A stretch of DNA of 64,000 nucleotides from Anaerobaca lacustris (GTDB lineage Bacteria > Planctomycetota > Phycisphaerae > Sedimentisphaerales > Anaerobacaceae). The stretch covers positions 232,202-296,201 of the forward strand of contig NZ_JASCXX010000003.1 in NCBI RefSeq assembly GCF_030012215.1, in the 5' to 3' direction. Made by a program: the position numbers and the translations under genes. Shown piece by piece: positions 35,493 through 45,800 of the stretch (the first letter of the stretch is position 1; every line of letters begins with the position of its first letter). Below the pieces are notes generated by a model that saw nothing but the letters and a program-made list of their open reading frames with translations, made no database searches and was not told where the DNA came from.

Positions 35493-35675
35493 ATGAAAGT
35501 ACGAATTGAGGATACGTGCACGGCATGCGGGCTCTGCTGCGACACCTGCCCGGAGGTCTTCGAGATGGGGGACGACATCGCGACGGTCATCGTCGACGAG
35601 GTGCCCGCCGAGTTTGAAGACGCCGCACAGCAGGCGGCCGATGAGTGCCCGGTCGAGGCGATTATCGTCGAATAG
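35493..35675 (+). CDS. Ferredoxin, [4Fe-4S] type
   Basis: The 60-residue protein has [15 protein letters not shown] and a distal ADECPVEAI. The first, second and third cysteines plus the distal one fit a single [4Fe-4S] cluster, and two additional cysteines are present in the first motif. It is a small electron carrier of the Thermotoga/clostridial monocluster type. The ATG at 35493 is chosen because AAGGAG lies 6 nt upstream. It stands alone between a divergent pseudopilin gene and the convergent P5C dehydrogenase gene. Confidence 0.92.
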   Translation: MKVRIEDTCTACGLCCDTCPEVFEMGDDIATVIVDEVPAEFEDAAQQAADECPVEAIIVE

Positions 35676-35737
35676 GCTGGTTCGGCCCGGTTTCCGTTCC
35701 GAAGGCGGCGGAGAGTCTGCCTTGCTTCGCGACCGGC

Positions 35738-37318
35738 TCAGGGTTGCGTTACGCAGCGCGGATCCATGAAGTGCAGCAGGTAGTCGGGACCGCCCGCCTT
35801 GGTGCCGGCGCCGGACATCTTGAAGCCGCCGAAGGGCTGCACTTTCACCAACGCGCCGACGCTGGCGCGGTTCAGATACAGGTTGCCGACGCGGAACTGT
35901 CGCACGGCTGTCCGGAGATGCTCTTCGTTCCTGCTGAACACCGCCCCGGTCAGGGCGAACCGCGTGGAGTTGGCCCACGCCAGCGCCTCGTCGAAATCCT
36001 TCGCCCGCATGATCGAGAGCACGGGACCGAAGACCTCTTCCTGTCCCAGTCGTTTCTGCGGCGTGATGCCTTCGACGAGGGTCATCGGGACGTAGTAGCC
36101 CTTATCGGGGACAGCGCTGCGGTAGAGCACAGTGCCTTCCTTGCCGGCAAGTTCAACGTACTGCAGGATGGTGCGCTGGGCCTTGGCGTCGATCACCGGT
36201 CCCATGTAGTTGCTCGGGTCTTCGGCCGGCCCGATCTTGAGCTTCTTGGCGGCCTCGACGAGCTTCGGCACGAAGCGGTCGTAGACCTTGTCGACCACGA
36301 TCAGCCGCGAGCAGGCGGAGCACTTCTGCCCCTGGTAACCGAACGCCGAGTACAGGACATCCCGAATCGCGGCCTCCTCGTCAAATTCCTCGTCGATCAC
36401 GATGGCATTCTTGCCCCCCATCTCGCAGATCACGTGCTTGACGGAGGGCTGGTTCTCCGGCGTGCGACCGGCGCGCTCGACGATTCTCAGGCCGACTGAC
36501 ATCGACCCGGTGAAGGCGATCACGGCGACCTTGGGACTGTCCACCAGGAGATCGCCGATCTGCGAGCCGGGCCCCGGGACGTAGTTGAACACGCCGGCGG
36601 GCAGTCCGACCTCGCGGAAGATCTCCACGAGGTGATGTCCGACCACCGACGACTGGCTCGACGGCTTGAAGACGACGGGGTTGCCCGCGACGATCGCGGC
36701 TGCACACATCCCGCAGCCGATGGCGAACGGGAAGTTCCACGGCGCAATCACCACCGCGACCCCCTTCGGTTGATAGAAGCAGAAGTTCGATTCACCGGCG
36801 TAGCTGCCCATGTCCTGCGCGGCGCCGAGGCGAACCATCTCGCGAGCGTAGTACTCGAGGAAGTCGATGCCTTCGGCCACATCGTTGTAGGCCTGCGCCC
36901 ACTGCTTGCCCTCTTCGAGGACCTGCCATGCCGCATATTCGAACATCCGCCGGCGTGTCAGTTCGGCGGCTTTGACCAGATACATGGCGCGTTGCGACGG
37001 ATCGACGTCACGCCACGTCTCCAACGCGCGTTCGGCGGCGTCCAACGCTGCCTCGGCCTCTTTCACTCCCGCCTGGCAGACCTTCCCAACGATCTCGTCG
37101 GGATCGGCCGGATTGACTGAGTCGAGCGTGTTCGGCGTGGTGACGTCACGGCCGTCGATGTACAGCGGATAGGTCCGGCCGAGTTGCTTGCGGACCTGGG
37201 CAATCGCGCGAGGAAATGCCTCACGCATCTTGGGATCGTCCACACCGGGGAAGATCGGCTCGTTCGCGAAAGGCGGAAGGTCCATGGCAGATGCGGATGG
37301 GATGCGAGAGGCGGTCAT
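35738..37318 (-). CDS. 1-pyrroline-5-carboxylate dehydrogenase
   Basis: This aldehyde-dehydrogenase family member oxidises glutamate-5-semialdehyde/P5C to glutamate with NAD. The 526-residue length suits the monofunctional RocA type. Glu299 (VICEMGGKNA) and the nucleophile Cys333 (GYQGQKCSACSR) are present, as is the cofactor segment IAPWNFPFAIG. The start at 37318 follows AAGGAG, with an 11-nt spacing. proC lies 64 nt upstream on the same strand, so two enzymes using P5C in opposite directions share a transcript. No proline dehydrogenase is in the window. Confidence 0.93.
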   Translation of the reverse strand: MTASRIPSASAMDLPPFANEPIFPGVDDPKMREAFPRAIAQVRKQLGRTYPLYIDGRDVTTPNTLDSVNPADPDEIVGKVCQAGVKEAEAALDAAERALETWRDVDPSQRAMYLVKAAELTRRRMFEYAAWQVLEEGKQWAQAYNDVAEGIDFLEYYAREMVRLGAAQDMGSYAGESNFCFYQPKGVAVVIAPWNFPFAIGCGMCAAAIVAGNPVVFKPSSQSSVVGHHLVEIFREVGLPAGVFNYVPGPGSQIGDLLVDSPKVAVIAFTGSMSVGLRIVERAGRTPENQPSVKHVICEMGGKNAIVIDEEFDEEAAIRDVLYSAFGYQGQKCSACSRLIVVDKVYDRFVPKLVEAAKKLKIGPAEDPSNYMGPVIDAKAQRTILQYVELAGKEGTVLYRSAVPDKGYYVPMTLVEGITPQKRLGQEEVFGPVLSIMRAKDFDEALAWANSTRFALTGAVFSRNEEHLRTAVRQFRVGNLYLNRASVGALVKVQPFGGFKMSGAGTKAGGPDYLLHFMDPRCVTQP

Positions 37319-37382
37319 CGTATTCTCAACTCCTTGATGCGGGTTCGTCATTCTCCTGGCGGCAAGCTGTGCAGTATCGTGG

Positions 37383-38195
37383 TTACCCGGCGGAAAGCTC
37401 TCGGCTGCGATCCGAGGCGCGCTGCAACGCCTTCGAGACCATTTCGCCAAAGCCGTGCGCGTGAAACACGTTGAATGCGGCTTCCGTCGTGCCGTTGGGC
37501 GTGGCGACCCGGGCGCTGAGCTGCGCCGGGCTGGTGCCTTCGCCGGCGGCCTTCTCCGCCAGCAGCGCCGCGCCTTTGGCGGTCTGGAGCACGAGATGCT
37601 GGGCGTCTTCCTCCGACAGGCCCAGCTCGACGCCCGCCTTGATCATCTCCTGCATCAGGAGAAAGAAGTAGGCCGGCCCCGAGCCACTGACCGCTGTGAC
37701 CGGATCGAGCAGGCTCTCGTCCTCGACGACGATGACCTCGCCGACGCTCAGCAGGATAAGGCGGGCCTTCTCGACCTTCGTCCGGGCCTTCGCATTGGCG
37801 AAGAGCGCGCTGGCGGCCTCATCAACCCACGCAGGCATGTTCGGCATGACCCGGACGATGGCCAGGTCGCCGAGGATCGATGCGATCAGCGACGTCGTGA
37901 TGCCGGCGGCGATCGAGATGACCAGGGTGTCCTCGCCGATGCCGTTCCTGATGCTGTCGAGGGCGTCTTTCATGTTCTGCGGCTTGACGCTGAGCACCAG
38001 GACATCGACCTTCGAGGCCAGCAGGGCGTTGTCGTCGGCGGTCCGGACCCCATAGTGCTCGCGGAGATACTCGAGTCGCTCGGGGCGGATGTCACTGGCG
38101 TAGACCTTGCCGGGGCGATAGACGCCCGCTTTCAGCACGCCGTTGATGAGGGCTTCGGCCATGTTGCCGCTGCCGATGAAACCGATTGTCTCCAC
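37383..38195 (-). CDS. proC: Pyrroline-5-carboxylate reductase
   Basis: ProC reduces P5C to proline with NAD(P)H. The 270-residue protein has the N-terminal Rossmann motif IGFIGSGNMAEALI, the segment VRVMPNMPAWV and the C-terminal signature DPVTAVSGSGPAYFF. It starts with GTG, with AAGGAG upstream. It is placed directly upstream of P5C dehydrogenase. Confidence 0.96.
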   Translation of the reverse strand: METIGFIGSGNMAEALINGVLKAGVYRPGKVYASDIRPERLEYLREHYGVRTADDNALLASKVDVLVLSVKPQNMKDALDSIRNGIGEDTLVISIAAGITTSLIASILGDLAIVRVMPNMPAWVDEAASALFANAKARTKVEKARLILLSVGEVIVVEDESLLDPVTAVSGSGPAYFFLLMQEMIKAGVELGLSEEDAQHLVLQTAKGAALLAEKAAGEGTSPAQLSARVATPNGTTEAAFNVFHAHGFGEMVSKALQRASDRSRELSAG

Positions 38196-38343
38196 TGCCG
38201 TTCTCCTTGTCCAACCGTTCGGAAATGACGTTGCGAGGATACCAGACGCACGGCAGGTAGAATAGGGCCCTGGCCGGGGAAAATCAATGGAAAAGCCGGG
38301 TAATATGTCCCAAAGACCGCCGCGACGGCGTGCATCGGACGCT

Positions 38344-40035
38344 TCAGCCCGTCAGCAGTTCGAACTGCTCCTTGCTCAGGCACTGGCGCAGCTTCTGCAA
38401 AGCCGTCAACTCGATCTGCCGAATACGCTCCTTCGTCAGGCCAAGTTCGTCACCGATCTGCTTGAGCGTCTTGGTCTTCTTTCGCACGGAGCTGCCGAGC
38501 AGGCCGAAGTGGTGCAGGATGACGTGCTGCTCTCGTTCATCGAGTTCCTCACGGATGACCTCGGCCAGACTCTGTCGGGTCCGTTCGATGGCCAGCACGT
38601 CGGCAGCGGTCTGGCGCAGCCCTCGCTGGATCGTGGCCAGCGATTCAGCTCGTCGGCGGGTCAGTTCGGTGCTCCTGCCGGAGACCTTGGCGTATTCCTT
38701 GGCGATGTTGAGCGAGGCTCGGCGACTGAAGCGGAAACCCGTGGTGTAATCGAACTCCTCGACGGCCTGGATCAGGGCGAAATTGCCCTTGCTGACCAAC
38801 TCGGCGAAATTGGCGCCGTCGCCGGTGTGCTTGCTGGCGATCGTGACGACCAGCCGGAGATTGGCCTCGATCAGGGTGCGGCGGATGCTCTCGGCCTGTT
38901 CGAGGTAGTTCTCCAACTGGGACAGCAGCGAAGCAGAGACATTGCTCAGACGAATCTTGTGACGTTCGGTTGCCACGAGGTACTTGAGATAGTTGTAGCG
39001 ACGGAACAGCCCGATCTCCTCGTCACGATTGAGGACGGCCGTGGTCTTGAGGACTTGCAGGTACTCCGGCAGAAGGCTCTCGCCGACCATCTCGAACGGT
39101 TCGACGCGTTTGTCGGGCTCCGGCTTGTCTGTCTTCAACGGCCAGCACAGGATGCGCTTGCCGGCGTCGTCTTGGAGGAACTCCTTGCTGGTGACGAAGT
39201 TGATCTTCCTGGCCAGCAGGGTCATGGCCCGCCGCTGGTTGATGACCCGGTAGATGGTCGCCCGGCTGCGATCGAACCGGGCCATCAGTTGCCGCATGCC
39301 GATTCCCTGCTTGTGGAGCCGATACAGCTCGGCCGCTTCGGTGGGCCTCATCCGGCCCGACGGCCGCCGAAAGACCGGATTGTCGGGGTGCTGCTTTTCG
39401 TATTCCTGAAGCGTGTAGCGCACCGTCTCGTGCGCGACACCCAGCTTGCCGCTGATCTGCTCGATGATCTGGTGACGTGACGACGACGTCCTGGCGGCGA
39501 GATTGCGAGCCTGGCGGACCACCTGCTGTCGCTCCTTGGCGGTCAACCTTCGGAAGCCGCCGGCCTGGGCGACGAGCTTCGGATTGTCCTGGACGAACCT
39601 CTCGACGGTCGATTCCAGAAAGCCGAATCGGCGGACACCGTCGTTGAAGACGAATCGGCGGGCCAGCAGGCCTCGTCGGCGCCATCGTCCGATTGTCTTC
39701 GTAGAGACGTTGAATCGCCGGGCCAGTTCCTCTGCGGTGTAGACCTTCTCACCCTGCTCGCCCACCGACGCCGCGAGCGTGCCGCTGAGCTTGGCGATGA
39801 ACACTTCGAGGTCTTCGCGGAGGTCTTTGCCCTCGATGAGCCGATGGTCGATCTCGCCCTGGGGGTGGAAGCCCGTGATATGGAAGCAGACGAAGTCGAA
39901 GGGGTACTGTCTGGTCTCGTCGATCAGCGCGTAGAGCTTCTCGGCCGCTTCCAGCTCTCGGCGCTGCTTGTCCTGCGGCGTGAAACGAAGCTGCATCAGC
40001 AACTGGGCCAGATTGGGATTCTCGATCGTTCGCAC
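38344..40035 (-). CDS. Sigma-70 family factor with N-terminal MerR-like and additional HTH domains
   Basis: The 563-residue protein is unusual. Residues 98-148 form a MerR/excisionase-type HTH (YTAEELARRFNVSTKTIGRW). A second HTH-like segment lies at 185-212, and a third at about 230-268 resembles a resolvase-type HTH (GIGMRQLMARFDRSRATIYR). Sigma region 2 follows (about 385-450: ANLRLVVTIASKHTGDG, LIQAVEEFDY), and region 4 at about 497-555 ends with the canonical LGLTKERIRQIELTALQKLR. In region 2.4 the usual aromatic YATWWIRQAI-type motif is replaced by RRASLNIAKEY. A GTG start is used, with no strong ribosome-binding site. Promoter specificity is unknown. Confidence 0.85.
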   Translation of the reverse strand: MRTIENPNLAQLLMQLRFTPQDKQRRELEAAEKLYALIDETRQYPFDFVCFHITGFHPQGEIDHRLIEGKDLREDLEVFIAKLSGTLAASVGEQGEKVYTAEELARRFNVSTKTIGRWRRRGLLARRFVFNDGVRRFGFLESTVERFVQDNPKLVAQAGGFRRLTAKERQQVVRQARNLAARTSSSRHQIIEQISGKLGVAHETVRYTLQEYEKQHPDNPVFRRPSGRMRPTEAAELYRLHKQGIGMRQLMARFDRSRATIYRVINQRRAMTLLARKINFVTSKEFLQDDAGKRILCWPLKTDKPEPDKRVEPFEMVGESLLPEYLQVLKTTAVLNRDEEIGLFRRYNYLKYLVATERHKIRLSNVSASLLSQLENYLEQAESIRRTLIEANLRLVVTIASKHTGDGANFAELVSKGNFALIQAVEEFDYTTGFRFSRRASLNIAKEYAKVSGRSTELTRRRAESLATIQRGLRQTAADVLAIERTRQSLAEVIREELDEREQHVILHHFGLLGSSVRKKTKTLKQIGDELGLTKERIRQIELTALQKLRQCLSKEQFELLTG

Positions 40036-40091
40036 GGTCGGTTACTCATGCTCTCGTTTGGCCAAGTGTCTATTCTATCGGTTCCCGGCCC

Positions 40092-40125
40092 AAAAGAAAA
40101 GGGCAGTGCGCGATGCACTGCCCTT
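40092..40125 (-). terminator. Intrinsic terminator downstream of the corrinoid protein gene
   Basis: AAGGGCAGTGC and GCACTGCCCTT form a perfect 11-bp stem with a 5-nt loop (40099-40125), followed on the minus strand by TTTTCTTTT. It lies between the corrinoid gene stop and the sigma factor start, so it should separate the two. Confidence 0.85.
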
Positions 40126-40169
40126 GGATTCGTCGTCTTGTGGCGCGGTCCCCATCCGGCCGGAGCCGG

Positions 40170-40796
40170 TCAGGCCACGAGGCTCTTGGCCGTATCGACC
40201 GCCGAGGCGGCGTCAGGAGCGTAGCCCTGGGCCCCGATCTTCTCGGCGAAGCCTTGCGTCACCGGCGCGCCGCCGACCATGACCTTGGCTTTGACACCCG
40301 CCTCCTGCAAGGCCTTGATCGTCTTCTCCATGCCCGGCATGGTGGTCGTCAGCAGGGCGCTCATGCCCACGAGCTGGGCGTTCTTCGACTTGGCTTCCTC
40401 CACGAATTTCGCCGGCGAAACGTCCACACCCAGATCGATCACCTCGAAACCGGCGCCCTTGAGCATCATGGCCACCAGATTCTTACCGATGTCGTGCAGG
40501 TCGCCCTGGACGGTGCCGATGACCAGCTTGCCGATCGGTTGAACGCCGGCCTTGACCAGTTCCGGTTCGAGCACTTCCATGGCCGTCTTCATTGCCCGGG
40601 CGGCGATCAACACCTCAGGGATGTAGACCTCGTTCTTCTTGAAGCGGTCTCCGATGACATCCATGCCGGCGATCAATCCCTCGTCGAGGATGCTCTTCGG
40701 GGCCATCCCCTCGCTCAGCGCCGCTTTGGTCACGCTCACGGCGGTCGCCTGGTCGCCCTTGATGACTGCTTCGGCCAACGCTTTCAGATCTGCCAT
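40170..40796 (-). CDS. Corrinoid (B12-binding) methyltransferase partner protein
   Basis: The 208-residue protein is a MtbC/MttC-type corrinoid protein. An N-terminal helical cap (about 1-85, with EVYIPEVLIAARAM) is followed by the B12-binding Rossmann domain, in which GDLHDIGKN carries the DxHxxG motif that ligates cobalt with histidine. It accepts a methyl group from a substrate-specific methyltransferase and passes it on. The MttB-like enzyme at 23267-24703 is the only obvious partner in the window. GAGGTGA precedes the start. It is a single-gene unit ended by a strong terminator. Confidence 0.92.
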   Translation of the reverse strand: MADLKALAEAVIKGDQATAVSVTKAALSEGMAPKSILDEGLIAGMDVIGDRFKKNEVYIPEVLIAARAMKTAMEVLEPELVKAGVQPIGKLVIGTVQGDLHDIGKNLVAMMLKGAGFEVIDLGVDVSPAKFVEEAKSKNAQLVGMSALLTTTMPGMEKTIKALQEAGVKAKVMVGGAPVTQGFAEKIGAQGYAPDAASAVDTAKSLVA

Positions 40797-41122
40797 CTTT
40801 CGTCACCTCAAATCTGCACCCGTTGCTGTCCTTCTCGCCCATCTCCGAAGCGGGTATTAAACCGCATCATCGACCGTACAACAAGCAGAAAATCGACTCT
40901 CCCGCCCGAAAACCTGGATGGCAGGTCTCTCCTCTTCCTCGCCGTGTCCTGCCCCCGGCCCGAGAGGTTTCAGGAAGGTCACCAAGCGGCGACCAATGGC
41001 CCCGTCCGATTCGGCAAATGGCAGGCACGCGAATAGACTTGACGCCGGGTGGGTTTGACCATAGTATCACCCTCGTGCAGATTTCGTCCGTTTCGCATCT
41101 TATGATGGGATACTCAACCGAT
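40797..41122. other. Divergent intergenic region
   Basis: This 326-nt stretch lies between the corrinoid gene (minus) and the FlgI-like lipoprotein gene (plus). A possible minus-strand promoter lies near 40856-40884. No gene or strong hairpin was seen, and no clear ribosome-binding site precedes the plus-strand start. Confidence 0.45.
40856..40884 (-). promoter_or_regulatory. Candidate promoter of the corrinoid protein gene
   Basis: On the minus strand TTGTTG is followed after 17 nt by TTTAAT (five of six -10 positions). It lies about 60 nt upstream of the start codon. Confidence 0.35.
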
Positions 41123-42745
41123 ATGAGAACGTCTCTGGGACAACTCGCGTTCGGAGCCGGGCTTCTGCTTGGGCTGATGGCGGTGACTGGCTGTGGCCCG
41201 AAGGACAAGCCGGTCGCCACGATCGATCCGGCGATCGCCAGGGACCTGGGCGCGACGATCGGTTCGGTAGCGGAGGTGATCCGGCCGGAGCCGCTGGCGG
41301 TCGAGGGGTACGGGCTGGTCGGAGGGCTTGCCGGCACGGGCTCCGGGGCCTGCCCACCCGATGTGCGAGCCTATCTGAAGCAGTACATCATGGCGCAGGT
41401 GCCGGGCGGCTCGGTGGCCCCCGACAACCTGATCAACAGCAGGACCACCGCCGTCGTACGCCTGGAAGGACTGGTCCCTGCGACGTGTTCCAGAGGAGAC
41501 CGCTTCGATGTGAAGGTCACCCCGATCGCCGGGGCCGATACGACCAGCCTTCATGGAGGCTGGCTGTACAAGGCGGACCTCAAAATGGCCGGCATGTTCG
41601 GCGCGTCGTCCAGGACGTTGGCGGTGGTGGAAGGTCCGATATTCATCAACATGATTGCCGTGGCAGAAACCGACCCGACGACAGGCTACGTCCTGGGCGG
41701 CGGCGTCTCGCAGTTTGACTATGTCGGGGCTATTTCTCTGCGTCGGCCCGATTTCGCGATGGCCAGCACCATCCGCAATCGGCTCAACGAACGCTACGGC
41801 GTGGACACGGCGCGGGCCCTTTCGCCGCGTGCCGTGGAGTTCATGATTCCGCCCGACTACCGGGGACGCAGGGCCCGCTTCGTCTCGATGGTGGCCGCGA
41901 CCTTCCTCGAAGGGTCGTCGGAAGGCGCGCCGGCTCGAATCCAGGCCCTGGCCGGGCAACTCGTGGAGTCGCAGGACAAGGAGGCCAGCGAGATTGCGCT
42001 GGAGGCCATTGGACGCGAAAGCCTGCCGAGACTGCGTTCATTGCTGAGCACTCCCGACGAGGAGGTTCGGCTGCGGGCGGCCCGATGCGCCCTGGGTCTG
42101 CGAGACGATATGGCGCTCGAGACGCTGCGGACGATCGCGCAGGACGAAGCGTCACCGTATCGCCTCGAAGCGCTGCATGCCGTTCTGGTCTCCTCGAGGC
42201 GAAACGACGCCGTCTCGCTGGCCCGGCGGATGCTGCGTGACAAAGACGTGCGCATGGTTCTGGCGGCCTACGAGGCGTTGCGGCGCATGGAGGATGTGGC
42301 GGTGCGGCGGGAACTGGTCGGGCGCAGCTTCCACCTCGAACAGATCGCGCAGACCGACCGCAAGGCGATCTACGTCTCTCGCAGCGGCTCGCCGCGCGTC
42401 GTGGTCTTCGGGGCGCCGCTGGACTGTCACGACAACATTTTCGTCGAGGCGGCCAATGAAACGGTGGTGGTCAATTCTCGGGCCGGCCAGGACCACGTGT
42501 CGCTGACGCGGAAGGATCCGGGTCGTCCGGGTGTGATCGGGCCGATTCGCAGCGGCTTTTCGATCGGTGAGATCGTCCGGGTACTGGGGTCCGAGCGGCA
42601 GCGCGCGGACGCGGAGCGTCTCTCCGGCCTGGGCATCCCGTATGCCGACGTGACAGCCGTCCTGGAGCAGTTGTGCGCGAAGGATGCCGTCACGGCGGAG
42701 TTCTGGGCCGGTCCCCTTCCAAAAATCGGCGGAATAGTCAAGTAA
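41123..42745 (+). CDS. FlgI-like (flagellar P-ring domain) lipoprotein with HEAT repeats
   Basis: The 540-residue protein has a lipoprotein signal (LLLGLMAVTGC, lipid-modified Cys24). Residues about 45-265 match the P-ring protein FlgI: VEGYGLVGGLAGTGSG, RGDRFDVKVTPI with SLHGGWLYKADL, and RPDFAMASTIRNRLNERYG. In contrast to FlgI, the protein then has HEAT-like helical repeats at about 290-400 (LPRLRSLLSTPDEEVRLRAA), and a C-terminal beta-rich part (SGSPRVVVFGAPLDCHDNIF). FlgI is normally a secreted periplasmic ring subunit, not a lipoprotein with HEAT repeats, so this may build an envelope ring unrelated to flagella. The start is uncertain (an ATG at 41105 is possible). It lies upstream of smc. 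Confidence 0.8.
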   Translation: MRTSLGQLAFGAGLLLGLMAVTGCGPKDKPVATIDPAIARDLGATIGSVAEVIRPEPLAVEGYGLVGGLAGTGSGACPPDVRAYLKQYIMAQVPGGSVAPDNLINSRTTAVVRLEGLVPATCSRGDRFDVKVTPIAGADTTSLHGGWLYKADLKMAGMFGASSRTLAVVEGPIFINMIAVAETDPTTGYVLGGGVSQFDYVGAISLRRPDFAMASTIRNRLNERYGVDTARALSPRAVEFMIPPDYRGRRARFVSMVAATFLEGSSEGAPARIQALAGQLVESQDKEASEIALEAIGRESLPRLRSLLSTPDEEVRLRAARCALGLRDDMALETLRTIAQDEASPYRLEALHAVLVSSRRNDAVSLARRMLRDKDVRMVLAAYEALRRMEDVAVRRELVGRSFHLEQIAQTDRKAIYVSRSGSPRVVVFGAPLDCHDNIFVEAANETVVVNSRAGQDHVSLTRKDPGRPGVIGPIRSGFSIGEIVRVLGSERQRADAERLSGLGIPYADVTAVLEQLCAKDAVTAEFWAGPLPKIGGIVK

Positions 42746-42845
42746 TCGCCCGCATCAGGCCGATAACATGACAGCGTGTTGTCCGATAAGTCCTCCGGAC
42801 TCGGGATGGGTGTCTTTGCAGAAAACAGTCGGAACCGGAAAGAAT

Positions 42846-45800
42846 ATGCGACTTGAGAAGATCATACTGGACGGCTTCAAGAGCTTTGCCGACCGCACGG
42901 AATTCCATTTCGATGCTGCGATCACCGGTATTGTCGGACCCAACGGGTGCGGCAAGAGCAATGTGGTCGACGCGGTCAAGTGGGTCCTGGGCGAGCAGAA
43001 GCTCAAGAGTCTCCGCAGCGACCAGATGGCCGACGTGATCTTCAGCGGCAGCGGCAGTCGCAAGGCGGCCGGCTCGGCTGAAGTGGCCTTGGTGATCGCC
43101 AATCCCGGCGGTGCGAGCGGGCGGCTGCCGATCGACACCGAGCAGGTCCAGGTCTCCCGACGAATCTATCGCAGCGGCGAGAGCGAGTACCGCATCAACA
43201 ACAAGGTCTGCCGGCTCAAGGACATCCGCGAGTTGTTCATGGACACCGGGGTCGGAAACCGGGGCTATTCGATCATCGAACAGGGCCAGATCGAGCAACT
43301 GGTGGGGGCCTCCAAGAGCGACCGGCGGATCGTTTTCGAGGAAGCCGCCGGCATCAGCAAGTACAAGGCGCACAAGAAAGAGGCCCTTCGCAAGCTCGAA
43401 CGCACTGAACAGAATCTTCTGCGCCTGGCCGATATCCTCGAAGAGGTGGCGAAACGACTGCGCAGCGTCAAGCTCCAGGCGGGCAAGGCGCGCAACTACC
43501 TCGAATACACCTCGCGGCTCAAGGAGCTGCAGGTCAACTACTCGCTCGTCGAGTATGGACGCAACAAGGAGCAACTGGACGAGAGGCAGCGGGCCCTGCA
43601 CGAGGCCGGTGAGCGATTCTCGGCCGTGGCGGCCGAAGAGGCCGGCGCCGAGGCGGAGATGAGCCGTCTCGGCAACGCCGTCATCGAGACCGAGCACCGG
43701 CTCAGTGAGACGGGCAACAGCCTGGTCGCGATCCAGAGCAAGATCGACCAGAAACTCCAGCGAATCGACTTCCTGCGTTCTCGGATCGAGGAACTGGGCA
43801 GGCGTAAGGCCACGGCGGGCAGCGAGATCGAGCGGCTGGCCGGGCAGGCCGACGCCGTCGGCCGGGACCTGGCCCGTCACCGGCAGGAGCTGGCCGGTTG
43901 TGACGGCACGGTGCAGCAGCGCACCGAGGCGATTCGTGAGATCCAGGCCATTACCGAAGAAGGCGATGCGCAACTGGCGTCACTCGAAGCGGAGCTCGAC
44001 GACGAGAAGTCCGGGATCATCGACATCGTGCGACGAACGGCCCAACTCCACAACGAGATCCAGAGTCTTTCCAGCTACCGTGACAGCCTGTCGAACCAGC
44101 GGAACCGGCTGGCAGGACGCGCCCGGATCGCCCAGACCGAACTGGAACGTCTGCTGACCGACAAGGCCCAGCACAACGCCCGCCTGGCGGATATCGCTCG
44201 TGTGCTGGTCGATCTCGAAGAGAACCTCGAATCGAAGCGTCAGACGATCGAAGAGGCCCAGACGCGGATCGTCGAAGAAGGCAAACGACTGGCGGGCAAC
44301 AAGGAGGCCCGCAGCGCCCTGAGCAGCGAACTGGCGGTGCTGGCCGACATGGAGCGGCGTCACGAGGGGCTGGGTCAGGCGGTCAAGAGCGTTCTGCAGG
44401 GCCAGGCCGACGAGGGCCGCAAGCTCGACTATATTGACGGCATCCTCGCCGACAAGATCAAGACGGACGTCGAATACGCCGTCGCGGTGGAAGCGGCGCT
44501 CGAGGGACTGACCGATGTGTTGCTGATCAAGAACACCGCGAAGCTGTTCGAGGACGCCGAGATGGTTTCGTCGCTGGCGGGCCGGGTGCACTTCTGCTGT
44601 CTCGACCGCCTGGAACCGTTTGTCGATGCCGTGGATGTCTCCGGACAGCCCGGCGTGCGGGGCCGGCTCGTTGAGTTCGTTTCGTGTGAAGGCCGTTACG
44701 CGCCGCTGACGTGGAAACTGCTGGGCCGGACGATCCTGGTCGAATCCCTGGAGGTTGCGAACGGGTTGGCAGGTTCCCTGCCGGCCGGGTATTCCTTCGT
44801 CACCCTGGCGGGTGAATGCCTCAGCGCCGACGGCCTGTTGCGGCTTGGTCCGCTGGGCAAGGCGTCGGGCCTGATTTCGAGACGGAGCCGGATCGATCAA
44901 CTGGAGGAGACGATCGATCACATCAACGCCGAGATCGCCCAGTTGGAAAGCGAGATTCAGAGGAACACCCAGACCAAGGCCCACCTGGAGAAGCTGTGCA
45001 AGGACTTGCGCACCGCCATCTACGAGGCCAACACCGAGAAGATGCAGGTGAACTCGAAGCTGGCCCTCTTCGAGCAGGACATCAAACGCCTGACGGACGA
45101 ACAGCCGCTGATCGCCGGCGAGCTGGAAACGCTGGAAGAGGAGATTGCCCAGTCGGTGCAGAAAGAATACGACTCAAAGCAGCGGCTTACCGAACTGGAG
45201 GCGGTCAACAACCAGCGGGCCGCACATATCCGCGAGCTCGAAGCGATGTACGACGAGCTTCGCGAGCAGCAACAGAGCCGGGTCCGGGAACTGACGGAAC
45301 TGAAGGTCCAGTTGGGCCAGGTGATCGAGCAGCAGAAGGGACTCAAGCAGATCATCGAAAGTCTTGAGAACCAGATCGAGACGAATCGCAGGACGTTTGC
45401 GGCCGCCGAGCGCGACGTGCAATTGTGCACCGAGCAGACCGACGAGGCGCAACGCGACATTCTGGAATGCGAGTCCCACGTTTCGGAGTTCTTTGTCGAG
45501 AAGGAGACGCAACAGCGGGACAATCGGCAACTCCAGGAAGAACTCGAAACTCTTGGGACCGAGCAGAAACGCAAGGAGGAGTTCCTGCGAAATGCGCGGA
45601 TGCAGAAGGAGGAGGTCGAACGCGTGATCGGTGAAATCCGCGTCCAGCTCGGTCAGTTGGAGGTCCGCCAGCAGGACCTGGTGGAACGCGTCCGCGAAGA
45701 GCTGCAGATCGAGCTGGCCGACGCGTACGCCGAGCGGACGACCGACGACGTGAACTGGGAGCAGGTCAAGGGAGAGATCAACGAGCTGCGGGGAAAGATC

